From Salinicoccus hispanicus (GTDB taxonomy: Bacteria > Bacillota > Bacilli > Staphylococcales > Salinicoccaceae), in assembly GCF_009831115.1 (NCBI RefSeq), contig NZ_WUUK01000001.1, positions 186,001 to 250,000 on the forward strand: a stretch of 64,000 bases of DNA. The letters run 5' to 3'. The translations under genes were made by a program, and so were the position numbers. A model generated the notes under the pieces. It was not told the DNA's origin. It worked only from the letters and a program-made list of their open reading frames with translations, and made no database searches. Every line of letters starts with the position of its first letter. The stretch's first letter is position 1. Positions 36,806 to 45,829 of the stretch are shown here, one piece after another.

Positions 36806-37858
36806 GTGAACCAGGAACTATTGAATGCAATAGAATATCTTGAAAAAGAAAAAAGCATTCCCAGAGAAGTGCTTGTCGAAACAATTGAAGCAGCACTTCT
36901 TACAGCATATAAAAAGAACTATTCCCAGCATCGGAATGTTACAGTCGATCTGAACATGGAAAACGGCACATACCGTGTCATCTCCAGAAAAGATGTTGTG
37001 GAGGAAGTCGAAGACTCTACAGCGGAGATCGATCTTGAAACGGCCCGTACCGTCAATCCGGCGTATGAAATCGGCGATCCATTCGATGAGGACGTTACAC
37101 CGCAGGACTTCAACCGTGTCGGCGCACAGGCTGCCAAGCAGGCTGTCATGCAGCGTCTCCGTGATGCTGAGCGGGGCATTCTCTATAATGAATTCATCGA
37201 CAAGGAGGATGAGGTCATGACCGGCCTGATCGACCGTGTCGACCATCGTTTCGTCCACATCCAGCTGGGCCGGACAGATGCAGTACTGAGTGAATCCGAA
37301 AGGATGCCGAATGAGGTCTATCGTCCGAATGACAGGATCAAGGTCTATGTCAACAAGGTCGAGCAGACGACAAAAGGCCCTCAGATCTTCGTATCGAGAA
37401 CACACCCCAATCTGCTGAAGCGTCTATTCGAGAAGGAAGTACCTGAAATCTATGATGGTACAGTTGAAATCACGAGTGTTGCAAGAGAAGCTGGGGAGCG
37501 TTCCAAAATCAGCGTCTACGCCAAAAATCCGGACGTGGATGCAGTCGGTTCATGTGTCGGTGCGCGTGGCGCAAGAGTGGAAGCGATCGTCAATGAACTT
37601 TCAGGCGAGAAGATCGATATCGTCCTCTGGAATGACGATCCGAAAATATTTGTCAAAAATGCACTCAGCCCATCCCAGGTCGTCGATGTCGTCGTGGATG
37701 CAGACAACCAGTCCACAATGGTCATCGTACCGGATAACCAGCTGTCCCTGGCCATCGGTAAAAGAGGGCAGAATGCTCGTCTGGCTGCAAAGCTGACCGG
37801 ATGGAAGATTGATATCAAGAGTGAATCCGACGCGAGAGAAGAAGGCGTCTTAGAATAA
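36806..37858 (+). CDS. nusA: Transcription termination/antitermination factor NusA
   Basis: NusA binds RNA polymerase and stimulates pausing and intrinsic termination. The 350-residue protein carries the N-terminal RNAP-binding domain (about 1-125), the S1 domain (DEVMTGLIDRVDHRFVHIQLG), KH1 and KH2 (VGSCVGARGARVEAIVNELSGEKIDIV; LAIGKRGQNARLAAKLTGWKIDI). It stops without the two C-terminal acidic repeats of proteobacteria, as normal in Firmicutes. The GTG start follows TGGAGGCG. It sits between rimP and rnpM. Confidence 0.98.
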   Translation: MNQELLNAIEYLEKEKSIPREVLVETIEAALLTAYKKNYSQHRNVTVDLNMENGTYRVISRKDVVEEVEDSTAEIDLETARTVNPAYEIGDPFDEDVTPQDFNRVGAQAAKQAVMQRLRDAERGILYNEFIDKEDEVMTGLIDRVDHRFVHIQLGRTDAVLSESERMPNEVYRPNDRIKVYVNKVEQTTKGPQIFVSRTHPNLLKRLFEKEVPEIYDGTVEITSVAREAGERSKISVYAKNPDVDAVGSCVGARGARVEAIVNELSGEKIDIVLWNDDPKIFVKNALSPSQVVDVVVDADNQSTMVIVPDNQLSLAIGKRGQNARLAAKLTGWKIDIKSESDAREEGVLE

Positions 37859-37877
37859 TACATGCGGGTGATATATC

Positions 37878-38162
37878 ATGAAGAAGAAAGTACCACTCAG
37901 GAAATGTATCCTGACTAATGAAATGCATCCCAAAAAAGACCTCCTGCGCATTGTTGTGACCAAGGAAGGCGAAGTCTCCGTCGACCCGACCGGCAAGAAG
38001 AACGGCCGTGGCAGCTATGTGGTTAAAAACCTTGAAACGGTGGAAAAGGCACGTAAGGGCAGGAAGCTCGAAGGCAGGCTCGGTTTTGATAGCGAAACAC
38101 TGTCCCCTGTCTACGATGAGATCATCCGCCTGATCTATCGTGAGGATATCCCTAAAAGATGA
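37878..38162 (+). CDS. rnpM: YlxR/RnpM family RNA-binding protein
   Basis: YlxR proteins are small RNA-binding proteins of the nusA operon; the Bacillus member has been described as a modulator of RNase P (RnpM). The 94-residue product has the characteristic RKCILTNEMHPKKDLLRIV and the basic KKNGRGSYV. In other families the first motif is RxCxxC, but here the second Cys is absent (CILTNE), a frequent variation. The ATG starts 19 bases after nusA, and its end overlaps ylxQ by four bases. The function assignment is by family and context. Confidence 0.93.
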   Translation: MKKKVPLRKCILTNEMHPKKDLLRIVVTKEGEVSVDPTGKKNGRGSYVVKNLETVEKARKGRKLEGRLGFDSETLSPVYDEIIRLIYREDIPKR

Positions 38163-38467
38163 TGGATAAGATACTGAATCTTCTGGGGCTGGCCAAACGT
38201 GCAGGCATGCTGACGACGGGAGAAGATAAGACGATAGAAGCCATCCAGCACAAGAGGGCGAAAGTTGTCTTCATTGCCAGCGATGCAGGAGACAGCACAG
38301 CGAAGAAAGTCAGGAATAAATGCAACTACTATAACGTACCGTTGATTGATGACTATACCAACGAGAATCTCAGTATTGCGACGGGTGCACCGAACCGCGT
38401 GGTATTGTCAGTGACAGATACAGGTTTCAGCCGGAAGATGCTGCAGCTTAAAGAGAAAGGAAAGTGA
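38159..38467 (+). CDS. ylxQ: YlxQ, L7Ae-family RNA-binding protein
   Basis: YlxQ belongs to the L7Ae/L30e family that recognises kink-turn RNA, but its target is unclear. The 102-residue protein has [38 protein letters not shown], the family fold order, and [11 protein letters not shown]-like residues. Two adjacent ATG codons (38159, 38162) are possible starts; the first overlaps the rnpM stop. infB follows after four bases. Its place in the infB operon is conserved in Bacillus and Staphylococcus. Confidence 0.92.
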   Translation: MMDKILNLLGLAKRAGMLTTGEDKTIEAIQHKRAKVVFIASDAGDSTAKKVRNKCNYYNVPLIDDYTNENLSIATGAPNRVVLSVTDTGFSRKMLQLKEKGK

Positions 38468-38471
38468 TTCG

Positions 38472-40706
38472 ATGAGTAAAATCAGAATCTATGAATATGC
38501 AAAAGAGAGCGGAGTCGCAAGCAAAGAAGTGATCGAGTTCCTTCAGGCAAGAGACATTGAAGTCAAAAGCCATATGAAGTCACTGGAAGACAACGAAATT
38601 GAACTTCTGAACAAGGAATTCAAGAAAGCCAATGCTTCAAGCACTGCTTCTGGTTCCCAGAAGAATTCAGGTACCAAGAAGCCACAAGCCCAAAGTGGTA
38701 CTCAGAAGCCACAAGGCCAGGGCAGTGCTCAGAAGTCCCAGGGTCAGAGTAGCAGCCAGAAGCCACAAGGCCAAGGGACTACCCAGAAGCCACAAGGCCA
38801 GGGTGGTAACCAGAATCAGAGACAGGGTACCAATCCGAACCAGAGAAACAGAAACAACAGGAACCAGAAACCGGGCGCAGGCGGCAGACCAAAGAACAAG
38901 AAGCAGAACAATGGTTCTAATCAGCCGAAGCAGAAGCCGGTTCAGAAGGTAGTCGAAATCCCTAAGGAATTCAAGTATCAGGAAGGCATTACAGTAGGCG
39001 AACTCGCTGAAAAAATGGGTCTTGAATCTTCAAAAATAATCAAGGACCTGTTCATGGTCGGTACAGTGGCGACCATCAACCAGACGCTTGATAATGATAC
39101 AGTGGAACTCATTGCGAGCGACAATGGATTCACTGCAGAGCTTGAAATCATCGTGGATGACACGGATCTCGAAAACTATTTCGAACTTGGCGATGACCTG
39201 ACTGAAGAAAGACCAAGTGTCGTAACAATCATGGGACACGTCGACCATGGTAAGACGACGCTGCTCGACTCCATCCGCCATACGAAAGTGACGGCAGGCG
39301 AAGCAGGCGGCATCACGCAGCATATCGGTGCCTACCAGATCGAATCGAGTGGCAAGAAGATAACATTCCTCGATACACCGGGCCACGCAGCATTCACTAC
39401 AATGCGTGCACGCGGTGCACAGGTGACGGATATCACGGTACTTGTTGTGGCAGCTGATGACGGTGTAATGCCTCAGACAATCGAAGCCATCAACCACGCC
39501 AAAGCGGCTGAAGTACCGATCATTGTTGCTGTCAACAAGATGGACAAGCCGACAGCGAACCCTGACCGTGTCATGACAGAACTCGGCGAACATGGCCTCT
39601 TCCCTGAAGACTGGGGTGGTGACACGATTTTCGTATCACTATCTGCCCTGAGCGGTGATGGTATCGAAGATCTGCTTGAAATGATCACGCTTGTCGGTGA
39701 AGTTGCAGAACTGAAGACGAAGAGCGACAGACCTGCTGTCGGTACAGTCATCGAAGCGGAACTCGACAAATCAAGAGGACCAGCAGCATCACTGCTCGTC
39801 CAGCACGGTACATTGCAGGTGGGCGATTCCATCGTGGTCGGCCATACTTTCGGTAAAGTCAGAGCAATGGTGGATGACCTCGGCCGACGCATCCAGAAGG
39901 CAGGACCTTCCACGCCGGTTGAAATCACTGGCCTGAATGATGTACCGCAGGCAGGCGACCGTTTTGTCGTATTCAAGGATGACAAGACAGCGCGCAGCAT
40001 CGGTGAGGCGAGAAGCGAACAGCAGGTGATGAAAGACCGTGATCAGCCGTCTGCAGTCAGCCTGGACAACCTGTTCGAGCAGATGAAGGAAGGCGAAATG
40101 AAAGACCTCAACCTCATCATCAAAGGGGATGTCCAAGGATCTGTTGAAGCACTCAGTGCCTCACTCATGAAGATCGACGTTGAAGGTGTCAACGTACGCA
40201 TCATCCACACTGGCGTCGGCGCCATCAATGAATCCGATGTTACACTTGCGTCGGCATCACAGGCAATCGTCATCGGCTTCAACGTCCGTCCGGACGTCAA
40301 TGCCAAGAAAGCCGCAGATCGTGAAGGCATCGACATGAGACTCCACCGCATCATCTATAACGTCATCGAAGAGATTGAATCTGCGATGAAAGGCATGCTC
40401 GATCCTGAATTTGAAGAGAAGGTCATCGGTAATGTGGAAGTGCGTCAGACATTCAAAGTATCCAAAGTGGGTACAATTGCCGGTTCCTATGTAACAGATG
40501 GCAAAATCACCAGGGATTCTGGTGTAAGAGTCATCAGAGAGGGTATAGTCATCTATGAAGGTGAACTGGATACTCTCAAACGCTTCAAGGACGATGCAAA
40601 AGAAGTGACTGCCGGCTATGAGTGCGGACTCACGATCAAGAATTTCAACGACCTTAAAGAGGGAGACCAGATCGAACCTTATATCATGGTTGAAATTGAA
40701 AGGTGA
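38472..40706 (+). CDS. infB: Translation initiation factor IF-2
   Basis: IF-2 is the GTPase that brings fMet-tRNA to the 30S subunit and promotes subunit joining. The 744-residue protein starts with the IF2-N domain ([23 protein letters not shown]). A low-complexity Gln/Gly/Pro/Lys linker follows (about 52-155) that contains five 9-residue repeats. After a second IF2-N-like module come the G domain with G1 GHVDHGKTT (255-263), DTPGHAAF and NKMDKP, then domains II-IV (GSVEALS, FNVRPD) ending VEIER. Length is near that of other Firmicutes. It overlaps the start region of rbfA. Confidence 0.99.
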   Translation: MSKIRIYEYAKESGVASKEVIEFLQARDIEVKSHMKSLEDNEIELLNKEFKKANASSTASGSQKNSGTKKPQAQSGTQKPQGQGSAQKSQGQSSSQKPQGQGTTQKPQGQGGNQNQRQGTNPNQRNRNNRNQKPGAGGRPKNKKQNNGSNQPKQKPVQKVVEIPKEFKYQEGITVGELAEKMGLESSKIIKDLFMVGTVATINQTLDNDTVELIASDNGFTAELEIIVDDTDLENYFELGDDLTEERPSVVTIMGHVDHGKTTLLDSIRHTKVTAGEAGGITQHIGAYQIESSGKKITFLDTPGHAAFTTMRARGAQVTDITVLVVAADDGVMPQTIEAINHAKAAEVPIIVAVNKMDKPTANPDRVMTELGEHGLFPEDWGGDTIFVSLSALSGDGIEDLLEMITLVGEVAELKTKSDRPAVGTVIEAELDKSRGPAASLLVQHGTLQVGDSIVVGHTFGKVRAMVDDLGRRIQKAGPSTPVEITGLNDVPQAGDRFVVFKDDKTARSIGEARSEQQVMKDRDQPSAVSLDNLFEQMKEGEMKDLNLIIKGDVQGSVEALSASLMKIDVEGVNVRIIHTGVGAINESDVTLASASQAIVIGFNVRPDVNAKKAADREGIDMRLHRIIYNVIEEIESAMKGMLDPEFEEKVIGNVEVRQTFKVSKVGTIAGSYVTDGKITRDSGVRVIREGIVIYEGELDTLKRFKDDAKEVTAGYECGLTIKNFNDLKEGDQIEPYIMVEIER
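38670..38804 (+). repeat. Five tandem 27-base repeats in infB (Q/G/K-rich linker)
   Basis: Residues 67-111 of IF-2 are five 9-residue units: [36 protein letters not shown] and TTQKPQGQG. At the DNA level units share CAGAAGCCACAAGGCCA. This is an in-frame coding minisatellite, probably length-variable between strains. Confidence 0.9.
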
Positions 40707-40711
40707 TGACT

Positions 40712-41047
40712 ATGAGCAATAGACATGAAAGAGTTGCAGAAGAAATCAAGAAAGTTGTAAGTGAGACACTCCGTACCAAAGTATCAGATCCTGATATCGG
40801 TATGATTACGGTTACGGATGTCGAGCTGACAAAAGAAATGGAAATTGCGACCATCTATTTCACTTCCCTGAACGAGAATCGTGAGGAAGTGGAAGCGGCA
40901 CTGGGACGTTCCAAAGGACTGGTCCGTTCAGAAGTGGCAAGGGAAATCAGAATCAGAAAAGCGCCGGAACTTCAGTTCAAGTATGATACTTCCATTGAAT
41001 ACGGCCATAAGATTGAAAATCTGCTGAATGAAATCAAAGATAAATAG
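40712..41047 (+). CDS. rbfA: Ribosome-binding factor A
   Basis: RbfA is a KH-fold protein that binds the 30S subunit and helps process the 16S 5' end. The 111-residue protein starts MSNRHERVAEEIKKVVSETL and contains DPDIGMITVTDVELTKEMEIATIYFTS and VAREIRIRKAPELQFKYDTSIEYG, the family signatures. I choose the ATG at 40712; earlier in-frame GTG (40703) and ATG (40706) lie within the Shine-Dalgarno region AAGGTGAT that overlaps the infB stop. A terminator follows, ending the infB operon proper. Confidence 0.97.
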   Translation: MSNRHERVAEEIKKVVSETLRTKVSDPDIGMITVTDVELTKEMEIATIYFTSLNENREEVEAALGRSKGLVRSEVAREIRIRKAPELQFKYDTSIEYGHKIENLLNEIKDK

Positions 41048-41082
41048 ACCTGAGGGGGCTCGCCCCCCAGGTTTTTATTTTT
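41048..41082 (+). terminator. Terminator between rbfA and truB
   Basis: ACCTGAGGGGGC-TC-GCCCCCCAGGT, with one A/C mismatch, is followed by TTTTATTTTT. Confidence 0.82.
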
Positions 41083-41100
41083 ATATGGAGGCATATGGAT

Positions 41101-42009
41101 ATGCACGGTGTAATACCCATCAATAAACCAAAAGGATTGACGAGCCATGACGTTGTTGTACGCATGCGCAAAATACTACATATGAAGAAAGTGGGGCATA
41201 CCGGTACACTGGACCCCGAGGTGACTGGTGTGCTGCCGATTGTCATCGGGGATGGCACCAAACTTACCGAATACATGCAGACGAAGAAGAAGCGGTACCG
41301 GGCGGAGGTGACACTCGGCTTTTCCACGGATACGGAGGATCAGACCGGCACTGTGGAAGCGAGAAGTGATGATCTTTCAGATATCACGGATAAGTCGATC
41401 GACCAGGCGGTTGAAGGATTCACAGGGAACTACCTGCAGCAGGTGCCGAAATATGCATCCGTCAGGGTAGATGGCAGAAAGTTATATGAATATGCCCGTC
41501 AGGGAATTGAAGTGGAGCGTCCAATCAGGGAAGTGCACATTCACAGTATCAGCCGCACGAGTGATATTGATAGAAAAGACGGCCTGATAACTTTTGAGAT
41601 TGATGTCGAATGCTCGAAGGGAACTTATATACGCACGCTGGCCGTCGATATCGGGAGGGCTCTCGGTGTGGCGGCGCATATGTCCCATCTCGTGCGCACG
41701 GAATCATGCGGCATCACTCTGGAGCAGACAGTGACCCTTGAAGCACTGCAGGAAGCAGATCCCGAGGATCATATCGTTCCAATTGCAGAGATCATCGAGT
41801 CACTGCCGACCATCGATATTACGGATGCAGATTTCCTTTTCAGAATTCGCAATGGGCAGAAAGTGGGCAAATCTGATATCATGGACAAAGTAGACATGGA
41901 GAATGTCGAAATGGTGGCATTGAAGCATGAAGGCGTGCCGATCGGGATATACTACGATCATCCTGAACACGAAGGCTTGATGAAACCATATCAAATGTTC
42001 AATTTATAA
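41101..42009 (+). CDS. truB: tRNA pseudouridine55 synthase TruB
   Basis: TruB makes the universal pseudouridine 55 in the T-loop. The 302-residue protein shows GVIPINKPKGLTSHDVV, GHTGTLDPEVTGVLPI with catalytic Asp (about residue 38), VPKYASVRVDGRKLYEYARQGIEV and CSKGTYIRTLAVDIG, plus a C-terminal PUA-like region. Two ATG codons are available. The one at 41101 has GGAGG nine bases upstream; the one at 41095 lies only three bases from it, so the second is preferred. ribF follows after 11 bases. Order truB-ribF-rpsO-pnp is conserved. Confidence 0.97.
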   Translation: MHGVIPINKPKGLTSHDVVVRMRKILHMKKVGHTGTLDPEVTGVLPIVIGDGTKLTEYMQTKKKRYRAEVTLGFSTDTEDQTGTVEARSDDLSDITDKSIDQAVEGFTGNYLQQVPKYASVRVDGRKLYEYARQGIEVERPIREVHIHSISRTSDIDRKDGLITFEIDVECSKGTYIRTLAVDIGRALGVAAHMSHLVRTESCGITLEQTVTLEALQEADPEDHIVPIAEIIESLPTIDITDADFLFRIRNGQKVGKSDIMDKVDMENVEMVALKHEGVPIGIYYDHPEHEGLMKPYQMFNL

Positions 42010-42020
42010 GAGGCGATGAA

Positions 42021-42962
42021 ATGAAAATCTACAGACTTCACTATCCACATGAACAGCATGAACTGGACCTGGAACCTTCTGCGGTGGCAGTCGGTTTCTT
42101 TGATGGCCTCCATCGAGGGCATCAGAATGTCATAAGTAAAATGGAAGAGATTGCCGAAGACAAGGGATTGAAAAAGGCAGTAATGACTTTTGATCCCCAC
42201 CCTTCAGTTGTGTTGAGTCCGAAAAAGCAGCGGACAACATATCTGACGCCGCTTGATATAAAGCTTGGCATGCTGGAAGCACGCGGCATCGACTACTGCT
42301 TCGTCATCAATTTTTCCAGCGCGCTCGCCGACCTTACTCCTGATGAATTTGTCCAGCAGTATATCATGGCGCTTGATATCAAGGAAGTGACAGCCGGTTT
42401 CGATTTTACATATGGTAAATTCGGCAAAGGCAATATTGAAATGCTTTCCAAGTATGAATCCTTCAATACGACAGGTGTCGGCAAGATAGCTGAAGGAGAA
42501 GAGAAGATTTCGACTACCCGCATCAGGGAAGACCTGGCCAAGCACGATCTCGCGCACGCTAATCTGATCCTCGGCAGACCATATGAAGTGAAAGGTGTCG
42601 TCGTGCAGGGGGAGAAGCGCGGGCGGACGATCGGTTTCCCGACGGCCAATATAGAACCTGAATACCGCTACCATCTTCCGGCGAAAGGCGTCTATGCAGT
42701 GAGCATGCAGATCGATAATGAGGGGACGGTCCATAAGGGCGTGTGCAATGTTGGTGTCAAACCGACCTTCCACGACAACCTGGAGCGTGTTTCCATTGAA
42801 GTGCATCTTTTTGATTTCGACCAGAGCATCTACGGTGAGAACGTGACCGTCCACTGGCATCATTTCATCCGTCCGGAGTGGAAGTTCAATGGGATAGATG
42901 AACTGAAAGCACAGATTGCAAAAGATAAGCAAAAAGCCATCGGCCTACTTGAAAACCTATGA
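42021..42962 (+). CDS. ribF: Bifunctional riboflavin kinase/FAD synthetase
   Basis: RibF converts riboflavin to FMN and then FAD. The 313-residue protein has the N-terminal nucleotidyltransferase domain (VGFFDGLHRGHQNVI, TFDPHPSVVL, EVTAGFDFTYGKFGKG, STTRIREDL) and the C-terminal flavokinase domain starting about residue 185 (GEKRGRTIGFPTANI, then VCNVGVKPTF and the terminal helix). The ATG is preceded by GAGGCGATG. The -35 hexamer of the rpsO promoter lies in its last codons. Confidence 0.98.
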   Translation: MKIYRLHYPHEQHELDLEPSAVAVGFFDGLHRGHQNVISKMEEIAEDKGLKKAVMTFDPHPSVVLSPKKQRTTYLTPLDIKLGMLEARGIDYCFVINFSSALADLTPDEFVQQYIMALDIKEVTAGFDFTYGKFGKGNIEMLSKYESFNTTGVGKIAEGEEKISTTRIREDLAKHDLAHANLILGRPYEVKGVVVQGEKRGRTIGFPTANIEPEYRYHLPAKGVYAVSMQIDNEGTVHKGVCNVGVKPTFHDNLERVSIEVHLFDFDQSIYGENVTVHWHHFIRPEWKFNGIDELKAQIAKDKQKAIGLLENL

Positions 42963-42977
42963 TGATTCAAGTATAAT
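42949..42977 (+). promoter_or_regulatory. Promoter of rpsO (sigma-A type)
   Basis: TTGAAA (42949-42954, inside the end of ribF), a 17-base spacer and a perfect TATAAT (42972-42977) give a near-consensus promoter. Confidence 0.8.
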
Positions 42978-42983
42978 GAGCGA

Positions 42984-43062
42984 AGTACCCTAGTCTTGGC
43001 AGAGCGAAACTCCGACATCTGCTCGGATAGCGGTGAACAATAATAACAAGGAGGCGTTTCTA
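42984..43062 (+). ncRNA. rpsO 5' leader, candidate S15 autoregulatory RNA
   Basis: The roughly 80-base leader folds locally as GCAGAG-CGAAA-CTC with outer GCAGA/TCTGC pairing, then further C/G-rich segments and the AAGGAGG site before a TTG start. S15-binding leaders are established in Firmicutes and other phyla. The assignment rests on position and a plausible multi-helix fold, not on a model search. Confidence 0.5.
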
Positions 43063-43332
43063 TTGGCAATTACACAAGAGCGCAAAAATGAACTGATTCA
43101 GGAATACCGTACACACGAATCCGACACTGGATCTCCGGAAGTACAGATTGCTGTACTGACAGCTGAGATCACAGCATTGAACGATCACCTGCGTACACAC
43201 AAGAAGGACCACCATTCAAGAAGAGGACTTCTAAAAATGGTTGGACGCAGAAAAAACCTGCTCACTTACCTTCGTGACAATGACATTCAAAGATACCGTG
43301 AACTCATTCAGAGACTCGGTCTCCGTCGATAA
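43063..43332 (+). CDS. rpsO: 30S ribosomal protein S15
   Basis: S15 is a primary 16S-binding protein of the central domain. The 89-residue protein has the canonical sequence [64 protein letters not shown] and [13 protein letters not shown]. The start is TTG at 43063, eight bases after AAGGAGG. The frame is open upstream to an ATG at 43033, but that would extend into the leader and ribosome binding site. It is monocistronic with its own promoter, leader and terminator. Confidence 0.98.
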   Translation: MAITQERKNELIQEYRTHESDTGSPEVQIAVLTAEITALNDHLRTHKKDHHSRRGLLKMVGRRKNLLTYLRDNDIQRYRELIQRLGLRR

Positions 43333-43342
43333 GAAATGATTT

Positions 43343-43369
43343 GGCATATCCTATGGATATGCCTTTTTT
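43343..43369 (+). terminator. Terminator after rpsO
   Basis: GGCATATCC-TAT-GGATATGCC is a 9-bp stem followed by TTTTTT. Confidence 0.88.
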
Positions 43370-43390
43370 ATGTATATTTTTTTGCAAAAG

Positions 43391-43399
43391 TGATATGAT
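43391..43399 (+). promoter_or_regulatory. Possible extended -10 promoter of pnp
   Basis: TGATATGAT (TGn plus TATGAT) lies about 37 bases before the pnp ATG. No clear -35 is visible, as is common for extended -10 promoters. Confidence 0.5.
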
Positions 43400-43436
43400 T
43401 GAAACAAGTAGCCTTACTAAGGAGAGAAGACAAATT

Positions 43437-45554
43437 ATGACAGAATCAACGAAAAAAGTATACGAAACAGAATGGGGCAGACATAAGCTGACCGTCGAAT
43501 ATGGAGAAATGGCGAAACAGGCAAATGGTGCTGTTCTGGTCCGCTACGGCGAGACGGTGGTACTCAGTACCGCAACAGCGTCAAAAGAGCCGAAGGATCT
43601 GCCATTTTTCCCATTGACAGTAGCCTATGAGGAGAAGCTGTACGCAGCAGGTAAAATACCTGGCGGCTTCAACAAGCGTGAAGGCAGGCCAAGTGAGGAA
43701 GCAACCCTTACGAGCCGTCTGATCGACCGTCCGATCCGCCCACTGTTCCCGGATGGCTACAGAAATGATGTGCAGGTCATGTCCATTGTGCTTTCTGTTG
43801 ATCCGGATGCATCGCCACAGATGGCAGCCATGCTCGGATCCTCCCTCGCACTTGGAGTGAGCGATATTCCGTTTGATGGACCGATTGCTGGTGTGACCGT
43901 CGGACTGATTGATGGAGAATTTGTCATCAACCCATCGACTGATGAACTGGAACACTCTGAAATCGACCTTCAGGTGGCCGGCACGAAAGATGCCGTCAAC
44001 ATGGTCGAAGCAGGGGCCAAGGAAGTATCAGAGGAAACAATGCTTAAAGCGATCATGTTCGGACATGACAGCATCAGAAAGATGGTTGCTTTCCAGGAGT
44101 CCATTCTGGACGGGATGGATATTGAAAAGCGTCCTTTCGAATTGGCTGAGACAAATGCTGAATTCAAGCAGCAGATGGAAGAAAAAGCACTGTCCATGGG
44201 ACTGTATGATGCCATTCAGGATCCGGATAAGAAGGCGCGCGAGACAGCAATCAATGATGCCAAGAAACGCATTCTTGATACATTCGACGAGTCTGAAGAA
44301 AACTACGAGAACATCCGTGCAGAAGCCTCAAGCATTCTTGAAGGCCTTCTTAAAAATGAAGTCCGTCGTCTGATCACGGAAGAAAAAGTCCGTCCGGATG
44401 GACGCGAACCTTCCGAAATCAGACCACTTGACTCTCAAGCCGGTCTGCTGCCGAGAGCCCACGGCTCCGGGCTGTTCACACGCGGCCAGACGCAGGCGCT
44501 CTCCATCTGTACGCTTGGTGCGCTCGGTGAGCATCAGATCATCGACGGCCTTGGTGTGGAAGAGAACAAGCGTTTCATGCACCACTACAATTTCCCGAAT
44601 TTCTCTGTAGGGGAAACGGGTCCGATCAGAGGACCGGGACGTCGTGAAATTGGCCATGGTGCACTTGGTGAACGTGCGCTGTTTCAGGTCATTCCTGATG
44701 AAGTGGCATTCCCATACACGATCCGCCTTGTTTCAGAAGTGCTCGAATCCAACGGTTCCAGCTCACAGGCTTCCATCTGCGGTTCCACACTTGCACTGAT
44801 GGATGCGGGAGTACCGATCAAGGCACCTGTTGCCGGTATTGCGATGGGACTTGTCATGAAAGATGACAAGTACACGATCCTTTCCGATATCCAGGGAATG
44901 GAAGATGCACTTGGTGATATGGACTTCAAGGTAGCTGGTACTGAAAATGGCATCACTGCCATTCAGATGGACATCAAGATCGAAGGTCTGAGTGAAGATA
45001 TTCTGCGTGAAGCACTGGAGCAGGCAAGAACTGGACGTGCCCAGATTCTGGATAACATGCTGGCAACGCTCAGCGAACCACGTGCAGAAGTCAGCCAGTA
45101 TGCGCCTAAAGTCGAAGTCATGCATATCAAACCGGATCAGATCAGAGGCGTCATTGGACCCGGTGGTAAAAAGATCAACGAAATCATTGATGAAACAGGT
45201 GTCAAACTGGATATCGAACAGGATGGTACGGTATTCATCGGCCATACTGATTCTGAAATGATCGAGCGTGCGAAACAGATCATCAAAGACCTGACACGTG
45301 TTGCCGAAGTAGGAGAAACCTATATGGGCGAAGTGAGGCGCATTGAGAAGTTCGGCGCATTCGTCCAGCTCTTCCCGGGCAAGGATGCACTCGTCCATAT
45401 TTCGCAGCTTGATACTTCAAGAGTTGCCAAAGTTGAAGACGTTACTGAAGTTGGGGACAAGTTCCTTGTCAAAGTAACTAACATCGACAACCAGGGCAGA
45501 GTAAATGCCTCCCGCAAAGTACTTCTTGAAGAGGAAAAAGGAGAGAAGCAGTAA
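43437..45554 (+). CDS. pnp: Polyribonucleotide nucleotidyltransferase (PNPase)
   Basis: PNPase degrades RNA 3'-5' using phosphate and takes part in the degradosome. The 705-residue protein has two RNase PH domains (N-terminal [17 protein letters not shown], and [22 protein letters not shown] with FNFPN-like residues), a helical linker, then KH ([20 protein letters not shown]) and S1 ([29 protein letters not shown]) domains. I use the ATG at 43437 preceded by AAGGAGAG; the open frame runs back to 43341, but through the rpsO terminator. Its stop overlaps the next small gene by one base. Confidence 0.98.
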   Translation: MTESTKKVYETEWGRHKLTVEYGEMAKQANGAVLVRYGETVVLSTATASKEPKDLPFFPLTVAYEEKLYAAGKIPGGFNKREGRPSEEATLTSRLIDRPIRPLFPDGYRNDVQVMSIVLSVDPDASPQMAAMLGSSLALGVSDIPFDGPIAGVTVGLIDGEFVINPSTDELEHSEIDLQVAGTKDAVNMVEAGAKEVSEETMLKAIMFGHDSIRKMVAFQESILDGMDIEKRPFELAETNAEFKQQMEEKALSMGLYDAIQDPDKKARETAINDAKKRILDTFDESEENYENIRAEASSILEGLLKNEVRRLITEEKVRPDGREPSEIRPLDSQAGLLPRAHGSGLFTRGQTQALSICTLGALGEHQIIDGLGVEENKRFMHHYNFPNFSVGETGPIRGPGRREIGHGALGERALFQVIPDEVAFPYTIRLVSEVLESNGSSSQASICGSTLALMDAGVPIKAPVAGIAMGLVMKDDKYTILSDIQGMEDALGDMDFKVAGTENGITAIQMDIKIEGLSEDILREALEQARTGRAQILDNMLATLSEPRAEVSQYAPKVEVMHIKPDQIRGVIGPGGKKINEIIDETGVKLDIEQDGTVFIGHTDSEMIERAKQIIKDLTRVAEVGETYMGEVRRIEKFGAFVQLFPGKDALVHISQLDTSRVAKVEDVTEVGDKFLVKVTNIDNQGRVNASRKVLLEEEKGEKQ

Positions 45555-45811
45555 TGATTTTTGATAAAGTTGAACTTGATGAAGTGACTTATGAAGTCAC
45601 GGGTCAACTGAGAATCAAAGAAGATGATGAAGTGAAGGTCATTTTTGAAGACCTGATGTTCGGAAACACACTCAAAGACCTGAATTCCAGAGAAGAGACA
45701 ATCGATCATCTCACGCTGAAAAGCAGCGAAGAGACAAGATACAATGCAGAAAAGGTTAAAGTATCCCACCTTACAATAGATGGGAAGTTCTACCACGCCA
45801 CTTTCAAGTAG
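45554..45811 (+). CDS. Unrecognised small acidic protein between pnp and rnjB
   Basis: I do not recognise this 85-residue protein. It is a convincing gene. Its ATG overlaps the pnp stop (TAATG), AAAGGAG is present at the end of pnp, the frame fills the space exactly, and rnjB follows after 18 bases with its own ribosome binding site. The sequence alternates short beta-strand-like segments (KVELDEVTYEVTGQLRI, DDEVKVIFEDLMFG, TIDHLTLKSS, VKVSHLTIDGKFYHATF). It is rich in Glu/Asp, lacks Cys, has no signal peptide or membrane helix, and is probably cytosolic. Its location between two RNA-degrading enzymes suggests, but does not prove, a role in RNA decay. Confidence 0.8.
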   Translation: MIFDKVELDEVTYEVTGQLRIKEDDEVKVIFEDLMFGNTLKDLNSREETIDHLTLKSSEETRYNAEKVKVSHLTIDGKFYHATFK

Positions 45812-45829
45812 GCTTTAGGAGGAAATAAT

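Noticed and set aside
38670-38804. Tandem repeats as a possible CRISPR array
   Set aside because: The repeats are contiguous, 27 bases with no spacers, in frame, and lie in the infB coding sequence.
43341-43436. In-frame N-terminal extension of pnp from 43341
   Set aside because: It runs through the rpsO terminator and pnp promoter region, with a perfect PNPase N-terminus at 43437.
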